Assembly (NCBI RefSeq): GCF_018881905.1 | Contig: NZ_JACVPM010000003.1 | Coordinates: forward strand, 145,412 to 209,411 | Direction: 5' to 3' | DNA from: Polynucleobacter sp. MG-27-Goln-C1 | Lineage (GTDB): Bacteria; Pseudomonadota; Gammaproteobacteria; Burkholderiales; Burkholderiaceae | Length of the DNA: 64,000 nucleotides | Program-made: the position numbers and the translations under genes | In this document: piece by piece, positions 9,533 to 18,931 of the stretch | How the letters are laid out: the number at the start of each line of letters is the position of its first letter | How positions within the stretch are numbered: position 1 is the stretch's first letter | Notes under the pieces: model-generated | What the model saw: only the letters and a program-made list of their open reading frames with translations | The model's database searches: none | What the model was told of the DNA's origin: nothing

Positions 9533-10951
9533 TTAGAGATCTGCACGACCCCGTTTGATCGCAGCAAGCACTTGCGCTGGAGCGGTGCCACCAGCATGTT
9601 GACGAGAGTTAACAGAGCCATCAACAGTTAAGAGGGCAAAGACATCGTCACCCATGAGTTCGGGGCGATTGTCTAGGCCACAAGCAAAGCGCAATTCAGG
9701 AAGTGTTAGATCGTTGAGCATACAGTTACGACCAACACAGGCCTTAACAGCATGGGCTACTGCTTCATGGGCATCACGGAACGCTAAACCTTTTTTAACC
9801 AAGTAATCGGCTAAGTCAGTTGCTGTTGCGAAGCCTTCTTCAGCCGCAGCTTTCATGACATCTGCTTTGACCTGAATATGTGGAACCATATCGGCGAAGA
9901 TGCGCAATGTATCTTGCACGGTATCGACTGCATCAAATAAAGGCTCTTTATCTTCTTGGTTATCTTTGTTATATGCCAATGGCTGACTCTTCATCAAAGT
10001 TAACAAAGAGATTAAATCGCCATAGACGCGACCAGTTTTTCCGCGAGCTAACTCAGGAACGTCTGGGTTCTTTTTCTGCGGCATGATCGAGCTACCAGTG
10101 CAGAAGCGATCTGGCAAATCAATAAAGCCAAAGCGTGGGCTAAGCCACAGCACTAGCTCTTCAGATAAGCGGGAGACATGCATCATCAAGATGGATGCAA
10201 AGGCGCAGAATTCAATCGCAAAGTCGCGATCAGATACGGCATCAAGTGAGTTATTGCAGATGCCATCAAAACCAAGAGTCTTGGCAACTTGCTCGCGATC
10301 GATCGGATAGGTCGTTCCGGCCAATGCGGCTGCACCGAGTGGCAGGCGATTGAAGCGGGCGCGTAAATCAGCTAAGCGGCTAGCATCGCGACTAAACATT
10401 TCGTAATACGCCATCAAGTGATGACCAAAAGTAATGGGTTGCGCTACTTGCAAATGAGTATGTCCGGGCATGATCGTTGCAGAGTGAGTCTCAGCAAGAT
10501 CGAGCAGGGCGATACGTAAGGTTTTAAGAGTGGCTGCGATTTGATCAACGCTGCCACGTAACCACAGGCGTAGATCAGTAGCTACTTGGTCATTACGTGA
10601 GCGACCAGTATGAAGACGCTTGCCGGCGTCACCAACTAATTCAGTGAGGCGAGCTTCGATATTGAGGTGCACATCTTCTAAGGCGAGTTGCCAGTTAAAT
10701 TCACCAGCTTCGATTTCGCCTTTGATCTGAGCCATCCCCTTTTGAATATCTGTCAAATCTTGGGCGCTAATAATCTTTTGGGTAGCCAGCATTTCAGCGT
10801 GAGCCAAAGATCCAGCGATATCAACCAAGGCAAAGCGTTGATCAAAGCCAATAGAGGCGGTATAACGCTGAACAAGTTCGTCAACGGGTTCGTTAAAACG
10901 GGCCGACCAAGCTTGGGCTTTGTTGGCAAGGGAATTTTTTGATGAGCTCAT
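9533..10951 (-). CDS. argH: Argininosuccinate lyase
   Basis: Last step of arginine synthesis: splits argininosuccinate into arginine and fumarate. It belongs to the fumarase/aspartase superfamily, and the signature [20 protein letters not shown] (about residue 288) is present with [15 protein letters not shown] and [12 protein letters not shown] chose the ATG at 10951 ([11 protein letters not shown], 472 residues). A longer reading from 11041 would run into hemC. It is divergent from hemC with 43 bp between the two starts, and is followed by a TRAP transporter after 5 bp. Confidence 0.96.
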   Translation of the reverse strand: MSSSKNSLANKAQAWSARFNEPVDELVQRYTASIGFDQRFALVDIAGSLAHAEMLATQKIISAQDLTDIQKGMAQIKGEIEAGEFNWQLALEDVHLNIEARLTELVGDAGKRLHTGRSRNDQVATDLRLWLRGSVDQIAATLKTLRIALLDLAETHSATIMPGHTHLQVAQPITFGHHLMAYYEMFSRDASRLADLRARFNRLPLGAAALAGTTYPIDREQVAKTLGFDGICNNSLDAVSDRDFAIEFCAFASILMMHVSRLSEELVLWLSPRFGFIDLPDRFCTGSSIMPQKKNPDVPELARGKTGRVYGDLISLLTLMKSQPLAYNKDNQEDKEPLFDAVDTVQDTLRIFADMVPHIQVKADVMKAAAEEGFATATDLADYLVKKGLAFRDAHEAVAHAVKACVGRNCMLNDLTLPELRFACGLDNRPELMGDDVFALLTVDGSVNSRQHAGGTAPAQVLAAIKRGRADL

Positions 10952-10994
10952 AAACGCAGTATATTGGTGTAGGTCTTTGATTATTTTAAATGTT

Positions 10995-11975
10995 ATGTCC
11001 CAAACCCCCATTTCTAGCTCCACATCCCCTGTTTCCCCCACCCCTCAGCGCCTGGTAATTGCCTCCCGTGAGAGTCGCCTTGCTATGTGGCAAGCGGAAC
11101 ACGTCCGGGATTGCCTTAAAAATCTCTACCCAGCTTGCGACGTGCAGATCCTGGGAATGACTACCCGGGGCGATCAAATACTGGATAAGGCCCTCTCTAA
11201 AGTAGGCGGTAAGGGCTTATTTGTGAAAGAGCTCGAAACAGCCTTGGAGGATGGTCGGGCTGATTTGGCCGTGCACTCCCTGAAGGATGTGCCTATGGTC
11301 ATGCCCGAGGGTTTTGATTTGTCTTGTGTAATGGCGCGGGAAGATGCCCATGATGCATTTGTCTCTAACGATTACGCCAGCCTAGAAGATTTGCCAAAAG
11401 GCGCAGTAGTGGGCACTTCTAGCTTGCGCCGTGAGTCGGTCCTGAGATCCAAATTTCCACATTTAGTGATTCAGCCCTTACGTGGCAATTTAGATACCCG
11501 TATGGGCAAGCTCGATCGCGGTGAATATCAGGCCATTATTTTGGCTGCCGCAGGTCTTAAACGATTGGGTCTAGAAAGTCGTATTCGTGCGCTGTTACCG
11601 ATTGATCCTTACACACCAGCTGCTGGACAGGGCGCGCTCGGTATCGAAACCCTCAGCAAGCATCCTAATATCAAAGCGTGGCTAGCGCCTCTCAATGATC
11701 TGCCAACTCTTTATGCTGTCACTGCCGAGCGTATGGTGTCACGCCAATTAGGCGGCTCTTGTGAAGTACCTTTAGCGGCGTATGCCACTTGGGATCAAGA
11801 TCACATGAATATCCGCTCTTTTGTTGCTAGCGTTGATGGCACTGCAAGTTGCTTAGCCAGTGCTCAAGGTGCGGTAAAGAGTTTGGAAGACGCAGAGGCT
11901 TTGGGGCTCTCAGTTGCGCGTGATTTAATTTCTCAAGGCGCAGAGCGATTGCTGCCTAACGGTTTACCAAAGTAA
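10995..11975 (+). CDS. hemC: Hydroxymethylbilane synthase (porphobilinogen deaminase)
   Basis: Joins four porphobilinogens into hydroxymethylbilane in heme synthesis. The protein (326 residues from the ATG at 10995) shows [18 protein letters not shown] at the start, [15 protein letters not shown] and [20 protein letters not shown] in the middle, and the cofactor-cysteine segment [17 protein letters not shown], whose Cys should carry the dipyrromethane. An upstream in-frame start at 10920 would overlap argH and lacks homology. hemD follows after 22 bp. Confidence 0.96.
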   Translation: MSQTPISSSTSPVSPTPQRLVIASRESRLAMWQAEHVRDCLKNLYPACDVQILGMTTRGDQILDKALSKVGGKGLFVKELETALEDGRADLAVHSLKDVPMVMPEGFDLSCVMAREDAHDAFVSNDYASLEDLPKGAVVGTSSLRRESVLRSKFPHLVIQPLRGNLDTRMGKLDRGEYQAIILAAAGLKRLGLESRIRALLPIDPYTPAAGQGALGIETLSKHPNIKAWLAPLNDLPTLYAVTAERMVSRQLGGSCEVPLAAYATWDQDHMNIRSFVASVDGTASCLASAQGAVKSLEDAEALGLSVARDLISQGAERLLPNGLPK

Positions 11976-11997
11976 GTGGTAACAAGGTAATTCGCTA

Positions 11998-12807
11998 ATG
12001 AGCAATAAGACCATTGTCATTACTCGTCCAAGTGGACAGGCGCGCCAATTGTCAGAAGCATTGCAGACAAGTCTTGTAGATAGTGGGTTTACGAAAACAA
12101 CCACCCCCCAGATTATTTCTTTACCTCTACTGACGATTGCCCCGAAGGGTGATGATGTTTTGCTGGGGCAGATTACTGCAGCACTCAAGACTGCAGACCT
12201 GGCAATATTCGTTAGTCCAAATGCGATTGAATGCACGATGCGTTTACTCGAGCAATCTTGGCAAGATTTCTCTGACAAGCCCTTACCTGTTGGAGTGATG
12301 GGAGGCAGCAGCATGGCGGCCCTCAAAAATCATGGCATTGGTATTGGGGGTAATCCCACGAAAGTCATTCTTCCTCAAAACAACGCGCAATGGGATTCCG
12401 AGGGCTTATGGACGGAATTGCAGAAGTTGAAATGGGATTGGTCCACCAAGACAGTAATCATTTTTAAAGGAGAGGGTGGGCGCGATTGGCTGGCTGATAC
12501 TTTGAAGCATGCTGGTGCGCAAGTTGAAGCATTTTCAGTTTATGCACGCGTGCCTTTAGATCTCAATAGTCCCGCCTGGAACGAAATTCATGAGATGGAT
12601 TTTGCTAAATCACTTTGGCTTCTCACCTCATCTGAGGCAGTGCGCTATTTGGGTCAAGCAAAATTACCACTCGATCTCGCAACAGCTATTTGCCCGCATC
12701 ACAACATTGCTGATGCTGCTGAGCAAATCGGTTTTGGTGAGGTGTTTACTTGCGAGCCTGGTGATGAGGCTTTGATTGCCGCATCGCAAGCTTGGCTATC
12801 TATTTAA
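11998..12807 (+). CDS. hemD: Uroporphyrinogen-III synthase
   Basis: Closes and inverts ring D of hydroxymethylbilane to give uroporphyrinogen III. The family is poorly conserved in sequence. Support comes from position directly behind hemC, the length (269 residues), the N-terminal IVITRPSGQARQLSEAL, and typical segments ADLAIFVSPNAIE and VIIFKGEGGRDWLADTLKHAGA, with WLLTSSEAVRYL near the end. Its last four bases overlap the convergent end of ubiC. Confidence 0.92.
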   Translation: MSNKTIVITRPSGQARQLSEALQTSLVDSGFTKTTTPQIISLPLLTIAPKGDDVLLGQITAALKTADLAIFVSPNAIECTMRLLEQSWQDFSDKPLPVGVMGGSSMAALKNHGIGIGGNPTKVILPQNNAQWDSEGLWTELQKLKWDWSTKTVIIFKGEGGRDWLADTLKHAGAQVEAFSVYARVPLDLNSPAWNEIHEMDFAKSLWLLTSSEAVRYLGQAKLPLDLATAICPHHNIADAAEQIGFGEVFTCEPGDEALIAASQAWLSI

Positions 12808-13376
12808 TTACTAGTGTAGTTAAGTAGCGCCGGCAGAAATACTTCGCTTACCAGGAGCGGGCGACCTTTAAGTTGATATAGCGTCCGTCTTGCCCAACTG
12901 ACTGATGGCAGCCCTGGATATTGCTGAAAGCATTTTTTCCACAGGGCACTTTGTTTATCTAGGCGCGCAATTTCTCGAGGTGGTTTCTGTTTGGAGTGCA
13001 TGCGTGTTTTGGCAAATAGCACTGCACCTAATGGCTTTTTTCCTAAGCGCAAAACCTCATGGTTACTGCCACTTGAGCTGCTGCTAGGGATAATGCTATG
13101 CGCCATCACCAGTGGAATGCCGTTGGCACACAGTAATACCTCTCTGATGCGACAACGTTTGATCTTGAAATGAAAATAGCGACTCTCGTCGCTATTTAGG
13201 TTTTGACGGCAATCTCGTAAAACCAGAACTTCTAGTTTTTGTCCAATCGCACGTTCAATTTTTTGGGTTAAAGAACCGGTATCACTAAGCCAAGACTGCC
13301 ACTTGCGTGGCGCTTGATGCAATTCACCGGAATCGACTCGATTCCATGCAGAACGGAGGCGACGACGGTGAACCAT
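12804..13376 (-). CDS. ubiC: Chorismate--pyruvate lyase (UbiC)
   Basis: Removes pyruvate from chorismate to give 4-hydroxybenzoate, the first step of ubiquinone synthesis. The 190-residue protein has WLSDTGSLTQKIERAIGQKL near residue 29 and the C-terminal family signature WARRTLYQLKGRPLLVSEVF. A serine-rich stretch (PSSSSSG) sits in a loop near residue 98. The gene starts 2 bp after the helicase stop, so it is probably translated from the helicase mRNA. Its end overlaps hemD by 4 bp, tail to tail. Confidence 0.9.
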   Translation of the reverse strand: MVHRRRLRSAWNRVDSGELHQAPRKWQSWLSDTGSLTQKIERAIGQKLEVLVLRDCRQNLNSDESRYFHFKIKRCRIREVLLCANGIPLVMAHSIIPSSSSSGSNHEVLRLGKKPLGAVLFAKTRMHSKQKPPREIARLDKQSALWKKCFQQYPGLPSVSWARRTLYQLKGRPLLVSEVFLPALLNYTSN

Positions 13377-13378
13377 TT

Positions 13379-14950
13379 TTAGCTGCCGCTAAAGTTTCTA
13401 CGTTGACCACCAGCTTTTGGTTTAGCAAAACGTGGGCCAGCTGACGGACGTGAGTCACCAGAGCGATTGCCACCAGCAGGACGTGAGTCACCAGAGCGTG
13501 CAGGGCGTGAATCAGCAAAACGATTGCCACCAGCAGGACGTGAATCGCCAGATGGACGTGAGTCACCGGATGGACGGGAATCGCCAGAGCGAGATTCGAA
13601 ATGATTGCCTGAGCGATTGCCACCGCCTCCGCCACCAGAACGAGACTCTGAACGAGCACCAGAACCATAACGACCACCGCCACCACCGGAGCGATTGCCA
13701 CCACCAAAGCCACCACCAGAGCGACCGCCACCTGGGCGACCACCGCCACCACCAAAGCTAGGCTTGGCTTGTGGCTCGAGTCCGGCGATAACAGAAGCAA
13801 CGATATCTTGCTGTGTAAAGCGTTCGATATTGCGAATCTTGGCGCGATCACGATGTTCAACCAAAGTGATAGCAACACCATTACGACCCGCACGACCAGT
13901 ACGACCGATGCGATGCGTATAGTCTTCTGGTTTCATTGGTAAGCCAAAGTTAATCACGTGACTAATACGTGGCACATCAATACCGCGAGCCGCTACGTCA
14001 GTCGCAACCAAAATCTTGGTGTGACCTTTACGCAAAGACTCAAGACGACGCATACGAACAGCTTGAGGCATTGCACCGTGTAAGGCGCTAGCTTCGTAAC
14101 CATTGGCACGTAAGGTGTCAGCAATTTTTTCGCTTTCCATCTGAGTGCTTGCAAATACCACCGCTTGATCCAAAGAGGCGTCAGCCAGAATGTGCTCAAG
14201 CAATTTATGCTTGTGTGACATGCTGTCAGCCCAGTGGAGCTTCTGTTCAATGTTTGCGTGCTTTTCGCCAGCATGAGCAAGCTCAATACGTTTAGCGTTA
14301 GTAGTCAACTCATTAGCCAAAGACATAATCTTCGGTGCAAAAGTTGCAGAGAACATCAATGTTTGGGTGCGAGCAGCGCAACGCTTATCAATCGCCTCGA
14401 GATCATCAGCAAATCCCATGTCGAGCATGCGATCGGCTTCGTCGATAACGAGTTGTTTGACATCATCTAAGCGAATTGCTTTGCTGTCGGTCAGGTCGAG
14501 TAAGCGACCAGGAGTTGCGACAACTAACAATGCACCTTTCAGCGCTTGGATTTGCTTGCCATAAGGCATGCCACCCATGACGGTTGCAATACGGATACCT
14601 TTCATGCCACGAACTAAGTTCACTGCATCTGCGGCAACCTGTTGAGCTAATTCACGAGTAGGGCAGAGCACTAACACTTTAGGTTGTGCGCGGCCTGGTA
14701 CAGGTGAGCCGTTTGGGTTGTCTTCGATGAGTTGATTAATCAAAGGTAATAAGAAGGCTGCGGTTTTACCGCTACCGGTTTGGCTGCTGACCAATAAGTC
14801 ACCGCCAGCGAGAGCTGCAGGAATAACCTGAGCTTGCACTTCAGTGGCTTGGGTGTAACCCAGTTCAGCAACGTTTTTAAGGAGTGGCGCCGCGAGGGCG
14901 AAATTCTGGAAATCGTTTCCAGAGGGATTAGTTTCTTTAGAAAAAGTCAT
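13379..14950 (-). CDS. DEAD-box RNA helicase with RGG/GDSRP-rich tail
   Basis: An ATP-dependent RNA helicase of the RhlE/DeaD type. From the ATG at 14950 (523 residues) it has a Q motif (FQNFALAAPLLKNVAELGYT), Walker A SSQTGSGKTAAF, PTRELAQQ, DEAD-box VIDEADRMLDMGF, SAT, and the helicase C motifs ATDVAARGIDVP and HRIGRTGRAGR. After residue ~390 the tail becomes Gly/Arg rich, then carries repeats of GDSRP(S/A) and GGNR. Such tails bind RNA and are known in cold-adaptation helicases. The ORF can be extended to 15028, but the extension shows no family similarity. Confidence 0.93.
   Translation of the reverse strand: MTFSKETNPSGNDFQNFALAAPLLKNVAELGYTQATEVQAQVIPAALAGGDLLVSSQTGSGKTAAFLLPLINQLIEDNPNGSPVPGRAQPKVLVLCPTRELAQQVAADAVNLVRGMKGIRIATVMGGMPYGKQIQALKGALLVVATPGRLLDLTDSKAIRLDDVKQLVIDEADRMLDMGFADDLEAIDKRCAARTQTLMFSATFAPKIMSLANELTTNAKRIELAHAGEKHANIEQKLHWADSMSHKHKLLEHILADASLDQAVVFASTQMESEKIADTLRANGYEASALHGAMPQAVRMRRLESLRKGHTKILVATDVAARGIDVPRISHVINFGLPMKPEDYTHRIGRTGRAGRNGVAITLVEHRDRAKIRNIERFTQQDIVASVIAGLEPQAKPSFGGGGGRPGGGRSGGGFGGGNRSGGGGGRYGSGARSESRSGGGGGGNRSGNHFESRSGDSRPSGDSRPSGDSRPAGGNRFADSRPARSGDSRPAGGNRSGDSRPSAGPRFAKPKAGGQRRNFSGS
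13430..13740 (-). repeat. Coding tandem repeats of the helicase tail
   Basis: On the minus strand, units encoding SGDSRP, AGGNR and RSGGG repeat in an imperfect way. The 13,430-13,590 part holds several near-identical copies of about 18-36 bp, such as GGACGTGAGTCACC on the plus strand. The repeat unit is a multiple of three, so length changes would keep the frame. It creates long open frames on other strands that I do not regard as genes. Confidence 0.75.
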
Positions 14951-14960
14951 GCTATTACAC

Positions 14961-14976
14961 ATCCCTTTTAAGGGAT
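14961..14976 (-). promoter_or_regulatory. Inverted repeat in the helicase 5' leader
   Basis: ATCCCTT-TT-AAGGGAT (7-2-7) lies 10 bp upstream of the chosen helicase ATG, in the place where the ribosome site should be. The AAGGG half could serve as a weak Shine-Dalgarno and would be paired in the hairpin. The roughly 250 bp between helicase and the aldehyde dehydrogenase hold this repeat and a probable terminator, and nothing else I can name. Confidence 0.35.
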
Positions 14977-15130
14977 GTCTCCGTGTATACACTCTCTGTT
15001 TTTTATTGAGTGTGATGGTCAAAGGCATCGACCATCAGACAGGCGGCAGCGCGTTTTTTAAACTTCGGTGTTTATGACTTCTAAACGGTACGCTGAAATA
15101 TAGCTGGGGGGCGATGAATCAAATTGCTTT

Positions 15131-15163
15131 AAAAAGCCTCCTATTATGGCATTTTAAGAGGCT
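15131..15163 (-). terminator. Probable terminator behind the aldehyde dehydrogenase
   Basis: Read on the minus strand, AGCCTC and GAGGCT can pair around a 17-base loop, followed by TTTTT. The long loop makes this only a moderate candidate. It is about 40 bp after the stop of the aldehyde dehydrogenase gene. Confidence 0.4.
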
Positions 15164-15203
15164 AATTACAAGGGTTTTCCCGAGTTAATTGCAAGTAATT
15201 CGA

Positions 15204-16607
15204 TTAACGCATCCAGCGCAACAAGCGCTCAACACCTTTACCGTAGGGTGGCCTTGCCAATTTGGTGCCGCGTAAGAAATTAAGACCAAAGAAGCCGCGA
15301 ACCTCTAAAACCGATTTGCGATGGCTAAAAGCCTCAAAACCTGTTTTGCCATGATAGGCGCCCATACCGCTTGCACCGATGCCACCAAATGGTAAATCTT
15401 CGATAGCTGCGTGCAATAGCGTGTCGTTGATTGTTACGCCACCAGAGCGAGTTTCATTCAAAATGCGTTGCATCACCTTTTTATCCTTGCCAAACCAGTA
15501 CAGAGCCAATGGCTTTGGATGTTCATTGATGTAGCGAATTGTGGAGTCGATATCGTTGATTGCCACAATAGGCAGGATGGGTCCAAATATTTCTTCTTGC
15601 ATGATGAGCGCATCTTCAGAAACATTTAAGAGTGCTACTGGGGTGAATGGCAACTCAGTGTTATCAGCAGAATGGATAAGTGGGATTGCTTGCGCCCCAC
15701 GATCTAACGCATCTTGAACTAGTTGATGCCAACGCGCCAGCTGATGTTCATCAATCGCACCAGTAAATTCCTCTGGATTGGAGAATTGTTTTTGAGCTGC
15801 ATTTTGTAACTCTTGAACAAATGCATCGCAATGGCTTGCGTTAATTACCGCGTAATCTGGAGCAATGCAAGTTTGTCCGCCATTCACCAGCTTGCCGTAA
15901 ACAATGCTGGCAGCAGCATCTTTGAGTTTGGCTGAGGAGTCGACTATCGCCGGCGATTTGCCGCCTAACTCAAGAGTAATCGGCGTTAGGTGATCGGCTG
16001 CAGCGCGCATTACTTTCTTAGCAATCTCTCCTGAACCTGTAAAAAAGAGATGATCAAAGGGGAGTGCTGCAAAAGATTCAGCCACTTCAGTGCCGCCGAC
16101 ACTCACGCAAAATTCGCTTGGGTGAAAATATTCTTGGATTAATGTTGCCAAGAATCCAGATGTACGAGAACTTTTTTCTGAAGGCTTTAGCCAAACGCGA
16201 TTACCTGCGGCAAATGCTGCAATGGCTGGAACTAGCGCCAGTTGCACGGGGTAATTCCAAGGGCTCATGATGCCAACGACGCCCATCGATTGCATTTGAG
16301 TCCAGGCGTGAGATGAGCCTAAGAATCCTGGTGTTGTTACCAGTTGAGGTTTCATCCACTCTTTCAGATGTTTGCGAACATGTTTGCATGCTTGATAAAT
16401 CATCTGAAACTCTAGAAGCTGACTCTCAATCGAGTGGCGAACGCCAAAGTCTGCAGCCAAAACTTTGCAGATTTTTTCTTCATTGGCAGAAATCATTCGC
16501 TCAATGCGCCCAATTCGCTCAAGGCGAACCTCTAGCGTAGGGTTAGGTTCTGCAGCATAAGCTGCCTTGATTTCATCTAATTGGAGTGTGAAGCGATTTA
16601 TCGACAT
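15204..16607 (-). CDS. Aldehyde dehydrogenase, coniferyl-aldehyde type
   Basis: NAD(P)-dependent oxidation of an aldehyde to its acid. The 467-residue protein shows PWNYPVQLALVPAIAAFAAG, the catalytic-Glu segment LELGGKSPAIVD, the cysteine segment NGGQTCIAPDYA and QEEIFGPILPIV. The shorter length and the C-terminal HRKSVLEVRG region resemble the class-3-like coniferyl aldehyde dehydrogenases. The actual substrate is unknown. I chose the ATG at 16607; a TTG at 16631 is possible. Divergent from msrA with about 50 bp between starts. Confidence 0.9.
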   Translation of the reverse strand: MSINRFTLQLDEIKAAYAAEPNPTLEVRLERIGRIERMISANEEKICKVLAADFGVRHSIESQLLEFQMIYQACKHVRKHLKEWMKPQLVTTPGFLGSSHAWTQMQSMGVVGIMSPWNYPVQLALVPAIAAFAAGNRVWLKPSEKSSRTSGFLATLIQEYFHPSEFCVSVGGTEVAESFAALPFDHLFFTGSGEIAKKVMRAAADHLTPITLELGGKSPAIVDSSAKLKDAAASIVYGKLVNGGQTCIAPDYAVINASHCDAFVQELQNAAQKQFSNPEEFTGAIDEHQLARWHQLVQDALDRGAQAIPLIHSADNTELPFTPVALLNVSEDALIMQEEIFGPILPIVAINDIDSTIRYINEHPKPLALYWFGKDKKVMQRILNETRSGGVTINDTLLHAAIEDLPFGGIGASGMGAYHGKTGFEAFSHRKSVLEVRGFFGLNFLRGTKLARPPYGKGVERLLRWMR

Positions 16608-16660
16608 GGGGGTTTTATGTGGGGCAAGCAAACGATTGAATAAGGTATTAGGATAAAGGT

Positions 16661-17233
16661 ATGAACGAATCCATACTCAAAAACCACCCAAGTCTTGAAC
16701 GCGCCACTTTGGGAGGCGGCTGTTTCTGGTGCCTAGAAGCGGTTTACCAGCAAATCTCAGGCGTAAGCGCAGTGGTTTCAGGGTACGCAGGAGGGGCGAC
16801 TCCAAACCCTGACTATGACTCTGTGTGCTCAGGCCAAACGGGGCATGCTGAAATTGTCGACGTCTATTTTGATCCGGCAGTAGTGTCTTACCGCGATTTG
16901 CTGGAGATCTTTTTTGTCATTCATGATCCAACCACCTTGAACTATCAGGGTAATGATCATGGTACCCAATACCGTTCAGTGATCTTTACTCATAGCGATA
17001 GCCAAAGCGCAACCGCTCATGAGGTAGTTAAAGAGCTGGAGGAGGCGAAGATCTATTCCAATCCAGTGGTGACGCAAATTGATGTGGCGCCGGTTATTTA
17101 TCCAGCCGAGGATTATCACCAAAATTATTTTCGTCAGCATCCAGGGCAGGGCTACTGCATGGCAGTAGTTGCTCCTAAGTTGGCAAAATTTAGAGCAAAG
17201 TTTCAATCTCTGATTGCGCCAGAGTTTCGCTAG
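16661..17233 (+). CDS. msrA: Peptide-methionine (S)-S-oxide reductase
   Basis: Repairs oxidised methionine residues (S form). The catalytic GCFWC motif (GGGCFWCLEAVYQQISGV) is near residue 21, followed by SGYAGG, HAEIVDVYFDP and the GTQYRSVIF segment. Length (190 residues) fits stand-alone MsrA without an MsrB fusion. It ends convergent with pdxH. Confidence 0.95.
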   Translation: MNESILKNHPSLERATLGGGCFWCLEAVYQQISGVSAVVSGYAGGATPNPDYDSVCSGQTGHAEIVDVYFDPAVVSYRDLLEIFFVIHDPTTLNYQGNDHGTQYRSVIFTHSDSQSATAHEVVKELEEAKIYSNPVVTQIDVAPVIYPAEDYHQNYFRQHPGQGYCMAVVAPKLAKFRAKFQSLIAPEFR

Positions 17234-17275
17234 AGCAATCAGATCAAGCGTATTTAAATCTACGAAGTTAATTTA

Positions 17276-17911
17276 TTAAGGCGCTAGTCGAGCAATGCGC
17301 CAATGAGCGCCTTCAAGTTGATAGTGAATGCGATCATGCAGGCGAGAAGGTCGACCTTGCCAGAATTCAATTTCAGTAGGATGTAAGCGATAACCACCCC
17401 AATGCTCAGGTCTTGGCGGCTTATCCCCAAAATCAGCTGCGAAACGTTTTTCAGCTTCTTCAAGAAATTCGCGATTGGGGATCTCGGCACTTTGTGGTGA
17501 AGCCCAAGCCCCAATACGAGAAGCTGCTGGGCGGGAGTGGAAGTATTCATCGCTCTCGGTGGGGCTGACACGCTCAACCATCCCCTTGATGCGAACCTGG
17601 CGCTCTAGTTCATGCCAATGAAATAACAAAGCGGCATGAGGGCGAACAGCCAAATCTTTGCCTTTTTGGCTTTCATAATTGGTGAAGAAGGTAAAGCCTG
17701 CCTCATCAGCACCTTTTAGTAAGACAATACGAGCTGATGGATTGCCTGCTGTATCTGCTGTTGCCAAAGTCATCGAGTTGGGCTCAGGACATTCCGCTTT
17801 GACGGCCTGATCAAACCAAACTTGAAATAAGCTCAGTGGATTGGGTGGAACCTCAGTCTCTGAAAGCTGGCCAAAGGTATAGTTTTTGCGGAGTTGAGCG
17901 ATGGAGTCCAT
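17276..17911 (-). CDS. pdxH: Pyridoxamine 5'-phosphate oxidase
   Basis: FMN-dependent oxidation of pyridoxine or pyridoxamine phosphate to PLP, the last step of vitamin B6 synthesis. Signatures are [20 protein letters not shown], the FMN-binding [25 protein letters not shown] and the C-terminal [15 protein letters not shown] chose the ATG at 17911 (211 residues, the normal length). An in-frame start at 17947 would overlap the divergent tcdA gene. Confidence 0.95.
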   Translation of the reverse strand: MDSIAQLRKNYTFGQLSETEVPPNPLSLFQVWFDQAVKAECPEPNSMTLATADTAGNPSARIVLLKGADEAGFTFFTNYESQKGKDLAVRPHAALLFHWHELERQVRIKGMVERVSPTESDEYFHSRPAASRIGAWASPQSAEIPNREFLEEAEKRFAADFGDKPPRPEHWGGYRLHPTEIEFWQGRPSRLHDRIHYQLEGAHWRIARLAP

Positions 17912-17933
17912 TTTTTCAGTATAAAGAGAAGCT

Positions 17934-18716
17934 ATGGCAGAAGACAAGATAGAAGACAGTGTGGGAGATCGTCGCTTTGGGGGTGTAGCTCGGCTATATG
18001 GGCCAGAGCTGCGTGAGTGTTTTCGTCACGCCACAGTCGTCGTAGCTGGATTAGGTGGTGTAGGCTCTTGGGCTGCTGAAGCTCTAGCTCGTACCGCCAT
18101 CGGTCATCTTGTCTTAATTGATTTTGATCATATTGCCGAAAGCAACACTAATCGTCAGTTGCATGCGCTTGAGGGCCAGTATGGCAAAGCAAAAGTACAG
18201 GCCATGACCGATCGCATTCGTCAAATTAATCCTGAAATTACGCTCACTAGCCACGATGCATTTTTAGAGCCAGAAAACCTTGATGCTTTGATTCCTGAAA
18301 ATGCGACTATTTTAGATGCAACGGATTCGGTGCAAACTAAAATTGCTTTGGCGGTTTGGGCCAATAAAAATCAGCGAGCTCTAGTAATGTGTGGTGCTGC
18401 TGGTGGGAAATCAGATCCTACCTCTGTGCGATGTGACGATCTTTCTAGAACAGAGCAGGATGCGTTGCTAGCAAAAGTACGTCAGGGTCTTAGACAGGAT
18501 CATGGCTTCTCTAGAAATCTGAAGAGAAAAATTGGTATTCGCGCAATCTACTCACATGAGCCTCGTGCAGGGGTTGCTAGTGGTGGGCTTGCTTGCTCTG
18601 GTTATGGTTCCACCGTGATGGTTACTGCAGCCTGTGGTTTGGCTGCTGCAGCCGAAGTTTTAAATCTGATTGCTGCTCAACAAGCCTTTTCTTCAAATAC
18701 GCCAGTAAATCCTTAG
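17934..18716 (+). CDS. tcdA: tRNA cyclic N6-threonylcarbamoyladenosine synthase
   Basis: An E1-like enzyme (also called CsdL/YgdL) that uses ATP to cyclise t6A in tRNAs decoding ANN codons. The 260-residue protein shows [12 protein letters not shown], the nucleotide loop [33 protein letters not shown] and [19 protein letters not shown] near the C-terminus. It starts 22 bp from the pdxH start, so both promoters lie within or next to the opposing genes. Confidence 0.93.
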   Translation: MAEDKIEDSVGDRRFGGVARLYGPELRECFRHATVVVAGLGGVGSWAAEALARTAIGHLVLIDFDHIAESNTNRQLHALEGQYGKAKVQAMTDRIRQINPEITLTSHDAFLEPENLDALIPENATILDATDSVQTKIALAVWANKNQRALVMCGAAGGKSDPTSVRCDDLSRTEQDALLAKVRQGLRQDHGFSRNLKRKIGIRAIYSHEPRAGVASGGLACSGYGSTVMVTAACGLAAAAEVLNLIAAQQAFSSNTPVNP

Positions 18717-18830
18717 GGGGAATCCCTGTAGGAAATTACGGATTCTAATGTCATCCCAAATTTATTAATTCGCTATTAGGCTGGCACCTACGTAGCCGAC
18801 CCATTTCTTAAGCATCACATTTATCTGTAT

Positions 18831-18909
18831 AAATACTTTTCGTATTTTTCTACCCTAGTGCAGATGCGCAGTCCTCCCTAGACTTTGCCTCGTTGGTGAC
18901 TTACCAACG
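18831..18909 (+). promoter_or_regulatory. Leader hairpins before the amino acid permease
   Basis: The 215-bp leader between tcdA and the permease start contains a 7-5-7 hairpin, CGTTGGT-GACTT-ACCAACG, at 18891-18909, ending 8 bp before the strong AAAGGAGG ribosome site. A weaker AAATAC/GTATTT hairpin lies about 60 bp upstream of it. I cannot match the leader to a known riboswitch. The hairpin could stabilise the mRNA 5' end or be a protein-binding site that gates the ribosome site. Confidence 0.4.
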
Positions 18910-18931
18910 ACAAATCGAAAGGAGGTCTCTT

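Noticed and set aside
9533..11041. Longer argH form starting at 11041
   Set aside because: It would cover the hemC start and adds residues with no similarity; the ATG at 10951 fits the family.
13430..13740. Repeat array that could be taken for a CRISPR
   Set aside because: The repeats are imperfect, lack unique spacers, keep a three-base period and encode the helicase tail.
13324..13893. Long open frame on the minus strand (189 codons, Val/Ala/Leu rich) and plus-strand frames at 13432-13922
   Set aside because: They are out-of-frame readings of the helicase repeat tail, with biased low-complexity composition and no family features.
18717..18931. Glycine or other riboswitch before the permease
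   Set aside because: I could not find the conserved core of any riboswitch class I know; only simple hairpins are present.
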